From positions 1-64,000 of the forward strand of contig NZ_VTUC01000004.1 of the NCBI RefSeq assembly GCF_008364555.1: 64,000 nucleotides of DNA. The letters are read 5' to 3'. The notes below the pieces were generated by a model. The model was not told the DNA's origin. It did no database searches and saw nothing but the letters and a program-made list of their open reading frames with translations. Position numbers and translations under genes: made by a program. Positions 17,428-24,818 of the stretch are shown one piece after another (the stretch's first letter is position 1; the number at the start of each line of letters is the position of its first letter). Origin of the DNA: Enterobacter vonholyi. GTDB taxonomy: Bacteria > Pseudomonadota > Gammaproteobacteria > Enterobacterales > Enterobacteriaceae.

Positions 17428-18345
17428 ATGAGTGAATACGTGCAAGCAATTGTGAAATCAGATACTGGTGGTTTTAGATTTACCGATGTACAGCGGCCAG
17501 TCAGAAGGACGGAAAGTGATATTTTAATCAGAGTTTCCAATATATCACTTAATCGGGGAGAATTAGACTTTCCCTGGGAATCGGATAAGCCTGCCGGATG
17601 GGATGCATTTGGTATTGTGATCGAGACCAGCACCGACGGTCAGGGACCAAAAATTGGGGAGCGGGTATTAACATGGAGTTTTTCGGGTGCCTGGAGCCAA
17701 TATCGCGTTGTCGATCGTGCCAATGTCGCTATCGTGCCAGAGAGTGTATCAGCAGCGGTTGCAGCAGCGTTGCCGGTGGCAGGATTAACGGCGCTGCGTT
17801 CTCTGCGATCCCTTCATTTGCAGCCGGGCCAGTCTCTGGCCGTTACCGGTGCAACGGGCGGAGTCGGGCATTTGTTGGTTCAGTTGGCTATGCATGCCGG
17901 TATTAAAGTTTCGGCGGTGGTGCACAGTCAGCGTGGATTCGATTGGCTGCAAGCCAGCGACGTTAAACCCAACGAGGTACTATTGGCTAAAGAATACCCT
18001 TTTGAGGGAGCCTTTGATGCACTGGTCGATACCGTCGGTGGCGATTTACTGGCTCATCTATTAGACAATGTTGTCCCTAATGGCACAGTTCTCATTCTGG
18101 GCGTTGCCTCGGGACAGGTGGCGAGCATAGACACCACAATTTTGGTATCACGAGGAATCGATCTGATTTCTTATAAGGATTATTCCCCGGCTGGAGAAGA
18201 TTTAAACACCTTGCTCACTCTCGTTGACGAGAAGATCATTAAAGTATACGCGGATAATATTGGTAGTTGGGATAAAGTCATTAAACAGGATTTCATGCAT
18301 CTTCTCGCTCCAGGCAAAGTCACGCTCAACGTACCTCAGGACTAA
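17428..18345 (+). CDS. Quinone-oxidoreductase-like MDR enzyme
   Basis: A 305-residue medium-chain dehydrogenase/reductase of the zinc-independent quinone oxidoreductase type. The GroES-like N-terminal domain contains SLNRGELDF in place of the zinc-ligand region. The Rossmann domain has AVTGATGGVGHLLVQLA (about residues 137-153), the NADPH-binding motif. No zinc-ligand Cys/His pattern is visible. RBS AAAAGGA lies ahead of the ATG. It is divergent from the cargo operon across a shared 259-base promoter region, so co-regulation is likely. It could reduce a quinone formed by the phenol-oxidising enzymes. Confidence 0.87.
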   Translation: MSEYVQAIVKSDTGGFRFTDVQRPVRRTESDILIRVSNISLNRGELDFPWESDKPAGWDAFGIVIETSTDGQGPKIGERVLTWSFSGAWSQYRVVDRANVAIVPESVSAAVAAALPVAGLTALRSLRSLHLQPGQSLAVTGATGGVGHLLVQLAMHAGIKVSAVVHSQRGFDWLQASDVKPNEVLLAKEYPFEGAFDALVDTVGGDLLAHLLDNVVPNGTVLILGVASGQVASIDTTILVSRGIDLISYKDYSPAGEDLNTLLTLVDEKIIKVYADNIGSWDKVIKQDFMHLLAPGKVTLNVPQD

Positions 18346-18372
18346 GCTCAACTCGTACATAGTCCTCTATGC

Positions 18373-18410
18373 TGTCGCCACGCAAGGATATTGCAATAAT
18401 TGTGGCGACA
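18373..18410 (+). terminator. Inverted repeat between the reductase and LysR genes
   Basis: Perfect 9-bp arms TGTCGCCAC / GTGGCGACA separated by 20 bases, 28 bases after the reductase stop; a TCTTTT stretch follows. It may be a weak terminator, or an operator of the adjacent LysR gene. I cannot choose between these. Confidence 0.45.
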
Positions 18411-18523
18411 TAGCGTTATCTTTTAACTAATAACACATTGATATTTAACTTCTGTCAGTTTTTTTGTATCTTGATACCTCCACGAGGCATAGATGTTCGT
18501 GTAAGAGATGTAAGAGAAGACTT

Positions 18524-19405
18524 ATGGATTTAAACGCGCTTAAAATCTTTATTAAGGTAGGGGAAACGCAGAGTTTTACCAAAGCTGCGCAGGCATTGGG
18601 CCTCACCCAATCAGGGGTCTCACGTGCAATTACCAGGCTTGAGCTCGACCTTCGTGTTACCTTGCTTAACCGCAATACCCACTCTGTAAGTCTGACTACC
18701 GATGGCGTTTTTTTATATGAATCCTCAAAAAGCCTGATTCATGAAATGGATGAGGTTGGGCATTCGATTACCGGCAGAACGGTATTCCCTGAAGGCGAAC
18801 TAAAAATAACGACACCTTCTGCCTATGGCCGATTGGTAATTATTCCTATGCTCAAAGAGATTCTGGACAGATATCCGGCATTAACAATTGACGCGGTTAT
18901 GACTGACCGATTGGTTGATTTGGTGGAAGAAGGCTTTGACGCGGCGATTAGAATTGGCAGCGTACAGGACTCACGGCTTATCGCCAGAACTATTAAGCAT
19001 TTACGCTTTGTCACCGTTGCGTCACCGGAATATTTAAACAGCCACGGAATTCCAAAAGAGCCAGCGGAACTGGTACAGCATAACTGTCTGGCTGTTAAAG
19101 CACAGAGAACTGGGCGTAGCACAAAGTGGTTTTATTCTATTGCGGGAGAACAGCAGGCTTTTGATATTAAGGGTAATCTGGTCGTCGATACTGCGGATGT
19201 ACTGTTAGAGGCGGCACTCAGCGGGATGGGAGTTGTTCAAATAATGGACTTTGCGGTCGGTAAATATCTGGAAAACGGTAAACTTGTCGAGCTACTACAA
19301 GAATACTCCGAGGCTTCGATTCCGCTTTCATTAATTTATGCAAAATCGCGCCATCGTTCGCCTAAAATCAGTACATTGCTGGCGGCGTTAGGAATAAATA
19401 CTTGA
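18524..19405 (+). CDS. LysR-family regulator of the cargo cluster
   Basis: A 293-residue LysR-type regulator. The N-terminal winged helix-turn-helix is clear (SFTKAAQALGLTQSGVSRAI, about residues 16-35) and is followed by the linker helix and a type-2 periplasmic-binding-like effector domain. Start set at the ATG at 18524; upstream in-frame codons have no ribosome site. It is in the same direction as the quinone-oxidoreductase gene and is the only regulator inside the cargo block, so it probably senses the cluster's substrate. Confidence 0.88.
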   Translation: MDLNALKIFIKVGETQSFTKAAQALGLTQSGVSRAITRLELDLRVTLLNRNTHSVSLTTDGVFLYESSKSLIHEMDEVGHSITGRTVFPEGELKITTPSAYGRLVIIPMLKEILDRYPALTIDAVMTDRLVDLVEEGFDAAIRIGSVQDSRLIARTIKHLRFVTVASPEYLNSHGIPKEPAELVQHNCLAVKAQRTGRSTKWFYSIAGEQQAFDIKGNLVVDTADVLLEAALSGMGVVQIMDFAVGKYLENGKLVELLQEYSEASIPLSLIYAKSRHRSPKISTLLAALGINT

Positions 19406-19543
19406 CCCCCAACACAGATGCAATTGTGCTTGATTTGTGAGGGGCCAAATTCAACATCCTGCTCAATTCTGTGACTAAAAACCAAGCTTTGTATGAAGCT
19501 GATGGTGTTTTAAGTATATATGCGAAGTATTTAGCCTTAAACG

Positions 19544-19567
19544 GGGCTCATTAGCTGAGCCCTTTTT
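19544..19567 (+). terminator. Rho-independent terminator between LysR gene and integrase
   Basis: GGGCTCA / TGAGCCC stem with a 5-base loop followed by TTTTT. It lies between the convergent LysR and integrase genes and should stop read-through from the cargo side. Confidence 0.8.
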
Positions 19568-19596
19568 CAAGCTTATCAATCGGTTTATACCGTAGT

Positions 19597-20859
19597 TCAG
19601 ACTTTGGACTGCTGATGGCCCAAAATATAGGATGGCACGAATTCCTCTCTGCACCTGTCCAGATAATCTGACCACCACTGCATCATCGCCTTACGGGCTT
19701 CCAGATGCTCCGCCTTGTGGATGTAGGCTGCCCGAACGCTATTGCGCTCCTGATGGCTCATCTGACGCTCAACTGCATCCTGTGACCAGAGACCTGATTC
19801 TATCAGGGCACTACAGGCCATTGCCCGGAATCCGTGGCCGCAGACATCCTCTTTAGTATTATATTCCATCAGCCGCAGCGCCTTATTAACCGTATTTTCA
19901 CTCATTGGTCTGGATGGATTATGGATGCTGGGGAACAGCAACTCCTGATCACCGGAGATTTCTCTTATCTGCTTCAGTATGTCGATGGTCTGTTGTGACA
20001 GCGGCACAATGTGCGGCGTGCGCATTTTCGCCCCCCTGCTGGAATAGCGGACGCCTGGGAGCGGTTCTCGTGTGGCGGGGATCGTCCAGATTTTATTTGT
20101 GAAACTTATCTCCGTCCAGCGGGCAAACCGCAGTTCGCTGGAGCGAATAAAGACATGCAGGGTAAGAGAAACAGCCAGCCGGGTTAATTCCCGTCCCTGA
20201 TGATAGCCATCAATGCGACTCAACAATTCGGGTAGTCGTTCAAGGGGAAGGGCGGGGTAGTGTCGTTTAACCGGTGCTGCGATGATACCTTCGAGATTCG
20301 ATGCTGGATTGCTCTCAATCATCCCCTGATGCACCGCATGCCGCATGATGTTGCACATATGCTGCCGGGTACGTGCTGCGACTTCCAGCAGACCTTTTTG
20401 CTCAATGCCTTTCAGCAGGTCGATAAAGTGACGAGGTTTCAGTTCAGCTACTGGCAAGTGTCCAATCACAGGAAATATATGATTGTTCATGCTGGCAAGC
20501 AGACGGGAGGCGTGGTTCTCAGACCATGTTCTGTTGCTTTTATGCCAGCTCAATGCAACGTGCTTAAATGTTTTTTCCGGTGAGCGGGCAGCTTTCTCTG
20601 CGATACGTTGTTGTGATGGATTGATATTCTGCGTTAGCAGCTTGCGTATACCATCACGTTGCTGACGAGCGTAAGCCAGAGAAACATCGGGATAGGCACC
20701 TAAGCCGAGGCGAGATTCTTTACCATTGATACGATATTTGAGATACCAGAGACGTGAACCGCCTGGATTGACTAAAAGGTACAGTCCATGAGAATCAGAA
20801 ACTTTGAAGGGTTTTGCGGATGGTTTTAAGCTACGGATTTTAGCGTCGTTCAGAGACAT
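19597..20859 (-). CDS. int: P4-type tyrosine integrase of the ICE (HPI-like)
   Basis: Site-specific recombinase, 420 residues, that inserts and excises the element at tRNA-Asn. The N-terminal DUF4102-like arm-binding domain starts LNDAKIRSLKPSAKPFKVSD. The catalytic set is complete: Arg244 (SELRFARW), His342 and Arg345 (HGFR), His369 (SHQER) and Tyr379 (AAYIHK). Length and wording throughout are very close, from memory, to the integrase of the Yersinia/Klebsiella high-pathogenicity island, which uses the same tRNA. It reads away from the tRNA, starting 162 bases from it. No damage is seen, so it should be active. Confidence 0.95.
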   Translation of the reverse strand: MSLNDAKIRSLKPSAKPFKVSDSHGLYLLVNPGGSRLWYLKYRINGKESRLGLGAYPDVSLAYARQQRDGIRKLLTQNINPSQQRIAEKAARSPEKTFKHVALSWHKSNRTWSENHASRLLASMNNHIFPVIGHLPVAELKPRHFIDLLKGIEQKGLLEVAARTRQHMCNIMRHAVHQGMIESNPASNLEGIIAAPVKRHYPALPLERLPELLSRIDGYHQGRELTRLAVSLTLHVFIRSSELRFARWTEISFTNKIWTIPATREPLPGVRYSSRGAKMRTPHIVPLSQQTIDILKQIREISGDQELLFPSIHNPSRPMSENTVNKALRLMEYNTKEDVCGHGFRAMACSALIESGLWSQDAVERQMSHQERNSVRAAYIHKAEHLEARKAMMQWWSDYLDRCREEFVPSYILGHQQSKV

Positions 20860-20860
20860 A

Positions 20861-20909
20861 TGGTGGTCACTCCATAATCGAACTGAAATGACCCCAAATC
20901 AGACCACCA
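20861..20909. promoter_or_regulatory. Inverted repeat in the integrase promoter region
   Basis: Arms TGGTGGTC and GACCACCA, 33 bases apart, directly in front of the integrase start. They could be binding sites for the integrase arm domain, an excisionase or a repressor. Role inferred from position. Confidence 0.4.
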
Positions 20910-21019
20910 ATCTTGCCCGATGCGGAGGGGGAAATGAAAATGCATCGGGAAGACTTTTCACGCTAACTTATTGAATCTAAATCACATAAGGATTCGCAAA
21001 GAGGCATGAAAACAAGAAT

Positions 21020-21036
21020 TTGGCTCCTCTGACTGG
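21020..21036. other. Attachment-site core at the tRNA-Asn 3' end
   Basis: Reads CCAGTCAGAGGAGCCAA on the minus strand. From memory this is the 17-base direct repeat used by HPI/ICEKp elements. It marks the host-side junction of the element; the matching copy must lie left of base 1. The same 17 bases are present at the other three tRNA-Asn genes. Confidence 0.75.
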
Positions 21037-21096
21037 ACTCGAACCAGTGACATACGGATTAACAGTCCGCCGTTCTACCGACTGAACTACAGAGGA
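21021..21096 (-). tRNA. tRNA-Asn(GUU), occupied by the ICE
   Basis: 76 bases with encoded CCA, anticodon GUU in CTGTTAATC and T-loop GGTTCGAGTCC. The promoter side is native, but the 3' flank is ICE sequence: the hairpin GCCTGCTT/AAGCAGGC found after the other three copies is missing here. The gene itself is restored by the element's att core. Confidence 0.97.
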
Positions 21097-21112
21097 ATCG
21101 TTGTGGAGGCTT

Positions 21113-21140
21113 ATCTTAGCGGCGAAAAAAGTTTTGTCAA
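21113..21140 (-). promoter_or_regulatory. Sigma-70 promoter of the first tRNA-Asn
   Basis: On the minus strand TTGACA, 16 bases, TAAGAT, followed by a short spacer to the tRNA. It differs in sequence from the promoters of the other three tRNA-Asn genes but has the same layout. Confidence 0.65.
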
Positions 21141-21257
21141 ACCTGATCTTAGGGAAAATCGACCGATTGCTGATTCTGTCGTCAGTTTGTTGTAAATCCA
21201 CACATCTTTTTCTGGAAAATACTTTGCAGGATTAGCATTTGTCCCCCATCATTTGAA

Positions 21258-22712
21258 ATGGAGTTTCAACTTTTCTCGCTAAGGTCCATTTTGAACGTCA
21301 CTGCCTCCTTACGCCAGGCGATAACGCGCACGCCATGGTATGCAAAACGTAAAAGCTATCGTGTCCTGTTCTGGCGTGAAATCACCCCTCTTGCTGTGCC
21401 TATCTTCCTGGAAAATACCTGCGTTCTGCTGATGGGGGTTCTGAGCACCTTTCTGGTGAGCTGGCTGGGTAAAGAGGCGATGGCTGGGGTTGGGCTGGCG
21501 GACAGCTTTAACATGGTGGTGATCTCGTTCTTTGCCGCCATAGACCTCGGGACGACGGTGGTGGTGGCCTTTAGCCTCGGCAAGCTGGATCCCAAACGTG
21601 CACGCGAGGCGGCCCGCCAGTCGCTGATGATCATGACCATTTTTTCGATCGTCCTGGCGGCGGTGATCCACTATTTTGGTAAAGAGATTATCGACTTTGT
21701 CGCCGGGGAGGCCACGAACGAGGTTAAAGACCTGGCGCTGACCTACCTGGAGATGACCGTCATAAGCTATCCGGCAGCGGCCATTGCCCTTATTGGCAGC
21801 GGCGCGCTGCGCGGGGCGGGCAGCACCAAAATTCCGCTACTGATCAACGGCGGGATGAATATCCTCAATATCATTATCAGCAGCGTGCTGATCTACGGCG
21901 TGTTCTCGTGGGACGGGCTCGGCTTCGTCGGCGCCGGACTGGGTTTAACCATTTCACGCTATATCGGTGCGGCAGCCATCATCGGGGTACTGATGGCGGG
22001 GATCACCCCCTCGCTACGCCTTACGCTGAAAAGCTATTTCCGCCCCTTTAATTTCGCCATTATCTGGGAAGTGATGGGGATCGGTATTCCTGCGAGCATT
22101 GAGTCGGTGCTGTTTAACGGCGGGAAATTGCTGACGCAGATGTTTGTCGCCGGGATGGGCACCGACGTGATCGCCGGTAACTTTATCGCTTTTTCCATCG
22201 CCTCGCTGATTAACCTGCCGGGTAACGCGCTGGGGTCGGCATCGACCATCATCACCGGTAAACGGCTCGGGAAAGGGCAGATAGGCCAGGCGGAGCGGCA
22301 GCTGCGGCATGTTTTCTGGCTGTCGACCATTGGACTGACGCTGATCGCCTGGGGAACCGCGCCCTTTGCCGGGCTGATGGCCTCGTTTTATACCCACGAA
22401 GACGACGTTAAAGAGGTCGTTAAGATCCTCATCTGGCTCAACGCGGCCTTTATGCCCATCTGGGCGGCCTCATGGGTATTGCCCGCCGGGCTGAAGGGGG
22501 CGCGCGACGCCCGCTTTGCGATGTGGGTTTCGATGCTCGGCATGTGGGGATGTCGCGTTGTGGCGGGGTATACGCTCGGGGTAATGCTCGGATGGGGAGT
22601 GGTCGGCGTCTGGCTGGGGATGTTCCTCGACTGGGCCGTACGTGGGGCGCTGTTCTACTGGCGAATGGTCAGCGGGCGCTGGCTGTGGAAATATCCGCGG
22701 AAAAATGCCTGA
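21258..22712 (+). CDS. yeeO: MATE-family efflux transporter YeeO
   Basis: Polytopic inner-membrane exporter of the MATE family, 484 residues with about 12 hydrophobic segments. MATE-like features include the REITPLAVPIFLENT first helix and the repeated internal symmetry (GSGALRGAGSTKIP in the first half, ALGSASTIITGKRLGKGQ in the second). E. coli YeeO, located between two tRNA-Asn genes as here, exports flavins and some dipeptides; that function is carried over by homology and synteny. The N-terminus is slightly uncertain because the ribosome site before the ATG is weak. Confidence 0.85.
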   Translation: MEFQLFSLRSILNVTASLRQAITRTPWYAKRKSYRVLFWREITPLAVPIFLENTCVLLMGVLSTFLVSWLGKEAMAGVGLADSFNMVVISFFAAIDLGTTVVVAFSLGKLDPKRAREAARQSLMIMTIFSIVLAAVIHYFGKEIIDFVAGEATNEVKDLALTYLEMTVISYPAAAIALIGSGALRGAGSTKIPLLINGGMNILNIIISSVLIYGVFSWDGLGFVGAGLGLTISRYIGAAAIIGVLMAGITPSLRLTLKSYFRPFNFAIIWEVMGIGIPASIESVLFNGGKLLTQMFVAGMGTDVIAGNFIAFSIASLINLPGNALGSASTIITGKRLGKGQIGQAERQLRHVFWLSTIGLTLIAWGTAPFAGLMASFYTHEDDVKEVVKILIWLNAAFMPIWAASWVLPAGLKGARDARFAMWVSMLGMWGCRVVAGYTLGVMLGWGVVGVWLGMFLDWAVRGALFYWRMVSGRWLWKYPRKNA

Positions 22713-22768
22713 CAATTGCGCGAAGTGGAGAATAATTCGGCAAACGATCGGAAATATGCATTCTGCCT

Positions 22769-22797
22769 TTGACATCCCGGGGGAGCATCGATAATAT
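22769..22797 (+). promoter_or_regulatory. Sigma-70 promoter of the second tRNA-Asn
   Basis: TTGACA, 17-base spacer, TAATAT, then the GC-rich discriminator GCGCCCC, which is usual for stable-RNA promoters under stringent control. The same promoter, nearly base for base, precedes the tRNA-Asn at 38,203. Confidence 0.85.
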
Positions 22798-22815
22798 GCG
22801 CCCCGTTCACACGAT

Positions 22816-22891
22816 TCCTCTGTAGTTCAGTCGGTAGAACGGCGGACTGTTAATCCGTATGTCACTGGTTCGAGTCCAGTCAGAGGAGCCA
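22816..22891 (+). tRNA. tRNA-Asn(GUU), second copy
   Basis: 76 bases including CCA, identical to the copy at 21,021. Followed by its native terminator. An unoccupied potential target for the same integrase family. Confidence 0.97.
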
Positions 22892-22897
22892 AATTTG

Positions 22898-22924
22898 AAA
22901 AGCCTGCTTTTGAAGCAGGCTTTT
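22898..22924 (+). terminator. Terminator of the second tRNA-Asn
   Basis: AAAAGCCTGCTT / AAGCAGGCTTTT stem with T tract directly after the tRNA. The same hairpin follows the copies at 38,203 and 47,316. Confidence 0.9.
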
Positions 22925-22984
22925 TGCTTTTCTGCGCAAGGTAAATGCAAAACGGCAACCAGGTTGCCGTTTTTAGTGTTAACT

Positions 22985-23004
22985 CCCTCTCCCGTGGGAG
23001 AGGG
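22985..23004. repeat. Short palindrome after the aminopeptidase gene
   Basis: CCCTCTCCC / GGGAGAGGG with a 2-base loop, followed by GAAGGGGTGAGGG. This looks like a dispersed intergenic palindrome common in enterobacterial genomes and may also serve as a transcription end for the leftward gene. Confidence 0.5.
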
Positions 23005-23033
23005 AAGGGGTGAGGGCACCAGGTCGCACCAAA

Positions 23034-24800
23034 TTACACGCGAACCGGTGCTGTCGCCTCTTCCAGCCACGAACGCGCATCGCCGTTCACCAGCGGTGAC
23101 AGCGCCTCACGCACCTGCTGGTGATATGCATCCAGCCACTGTTTTTCCTGCTCGCTCAACAGATGCAGCTCAACCTGACTTAAGTCGATCGGGATAAGCG
23201 TCAGCGAGGCAAATTTGCAGAATCCCGGTCGGCTCTCCACAACCTCCACCTGGTTTTCAATACGAATACCGTGGCTATCGCCCAGATAGTATCCCGGTTC
23301 AATCGTCATGATATTGCCCGCCACAAGCGGCCACGGGTTGACCTTTTTCGCGATGCGATGCGGGTTCTCATGGATCAGCAGCTGGTGCCCCACACCGTGC
23401 CCCGTACCGTGATCGTAATCCAGCCCCATCTCCCACAGCGGGCGACGCGCAAATGCATCCAGCTGATGTCCCTGAGTCCCGGAAGGGAACTGCAGGGTAA
23501 TCAGCGACAGGAAGCCTCTCAGCACGGCAGTGTAGTGCAGGCGCTGCTCCGGCTCGACCTGACCCCATGCCAGCGTGCGCGTGGCGTCAGTGGTGCCATT
23601 AACGTACTGACCGCCGGAATCGTTCAGGTAAAAATGGTCATGGCCGATGGGCTTATTGCTGGCCTCGCTCGAATGATAGTGGCACATCGCCGCATTGCTC
23701 GAAGAGGCGGAGATGGTCGCAAAACTCTGCTCGATGAACCCCGGCTGCTGTTTACGGAACGCCAGCTGCTGCGCCTGGACTTCCAGCTCGGTGAGCGGAT
23801 TTCCTGCCGCCTCGCGAAGCGGCACTTCGCGGCTCAGCCAGGCGAGGAAGTTGACCCACGCGGCACCGTCCTGGTAATGACAATCGCGATAGCCTGCCAG
23901 TTCTACCGGGTTTTTGGTGGCTTTCATCAGGGTGATGGGGTCGGTCCGCCAGACAATCTCCCCCCGTGGTTCAATGGCGAAGCGCAGGGCAACCGGCGCG
24001 GAATCGGCATCCACCATCACCCGTTTGCCTTCAGCAATCTGCTGGCAGCGTTCGACAAAGGCCTTCTGTGGCGCAATGGTGAACGCACTGCGGACGTATT
24101 CAGGCAGGGCGCCGAGCTTGTTGTCGTTAACAAACCACTCAACGTGACCGTCACGTCCAAGAAGGGCAAAGGAGAGCGGTACCGGGCTGTATGGGATATC
24201 CGCGCCACGCACGTTTAACAGCCAGGCGATATTATCCGGCAGCGTAACGGCGAGATAATCGGCATTGTTCGCGGCCAGCACGGCAGCGACGCGCTGGCGT
24301 TTGTCCGCGCTGCGTTCGCCGCTGTGTTCAATCGGCATATTCCGGATAAGCCCCGCCGGCGCGGCAGGGCGATCGGTCCATAAGGTGTCAAACGGCGAGG
24401 CTTTCAGCGGGACCAGCTCGCAAGGCGTGGCGGACAGTTGCTCAAACTCCGAGTGGGTCATCAACAGCGGGTCAAAACCGATGCGCGTGCCTGACTCAAC
24501 GTTTTCTGCCAGCCATTCAGCCAGCGGCTCGTTGTGCAGGTGGTGGATTTCAATCTCGTCCAGATTCACCTGAACGCGGGCCTGGACCTGATAGCGCCCG
24601 TCAACGAACAGCAGCGCTTTATCCTTCAGTATCAGCGCGACGCCGGCAGAGCCGTCAAAGCCCGTCAGCCAGGCCAGCTTTTCGTCGTACGGCGCGCAGT
24701 ATTCGCTCTGCCATGCATCCGCGCGCGGGACGATCATCCCGTCGAGATGGCTGGCCTCAAGCCAGTGGCGCAGGGCAGAGAGCGGTGATGTGCTGGACAT
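23034..24800 (-). CDS. Aminopeptidase P family (M24B) Xaa-Pro peptidase
   Basis: Cytoplasmic metallopeptidase of 588 residues that removes an N-terminal residue before proline. It has two N-terminal creatinase-like domains and a C-terminal pita-bread domain with the dinuclear-metal ligands in order: Asp in GGQYVNGTTDATRT, His in GTGHGVGHQLLIHENP, Glu in MTIEPGYYLG and Glu in GIRIENQVEV. The length is that of the large, three-domain eukaryote-like form rather than the ~440-residue PepP. It is a single gene, followed by amn upstream on the same strand with an 18-base gap, so the two may be co-transcribed. Confidence 0.88.
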   Translation of the reverse strand: MSSTSPLSALRHWLEASHLDGMIVPRADAWQSEYCAPYDEKLAWLTGFDGSAGVALILKDKALLFVDGRYQVQARVQVNLDEIEIHHLHNEPLAEWLAENVESGTRIGFDPLLMTHSEFEQLSATPCELVPLKASPFDTLWTDRPAAPAGLIRNMPIEHSGERSADKRQRVAAVLAANNADYLAVTLPDNIAWLLNVRGADIPYSPVPLSFALLGRDGHVEWFVNDNKLGALPEYVRSAFTIAPQKAFVERCQQIAEGKRVMVDADSAPVALRFAIEPRGEIVWRTDPITLMKATKNPVELAGYRDCHYQDGAAWVNFLAWLSREVPLREAAGNPLTELEVQAQQLAFRKQQPGFIEQSFATISASSSNAAMCHYHSSEASNKPIGHDHFYLNDSGGQYVNGTTDATRTLAWGQVEPEQRLHYTAVLRGFLSLITLQFPSGTQGHQLDAFARRPLWEMGLDYDHGTGHGVGHQLLIHENPHRIAKKVNPWPLVAGNIMTIEPGYYLGDSHGIRIENQVEVVESRPGFCKFASLTLIPIDLSQVELHLLSEQEKQWLDAYHQQVREALSPLVNGDARSWLEEATAPVRV

Positions 24801-24818
24801 TGTTTTTCCTTATCGTTA

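Noticed and set aside
17382..17633. Open frame on the minus strand over the start of the quinone-oxidoreductase gene
   Set aside because: Shadow of the MDR gene; low complexity and no ribosome site.
10877..19405. Yersiniabactin (ybt/irp/fyuA) genes expected with this integrase type
   Set aside because: None of the encoded proteins resembles a peptide synthetase, salicylate synthase or receptor.
23271..24218. Open frame of 315 codons on the plus strand
   Set aside because: Antisense of the aminopeptidase P gene; the translation has no family features and is Arg/Gln rich as expected of a shadow.
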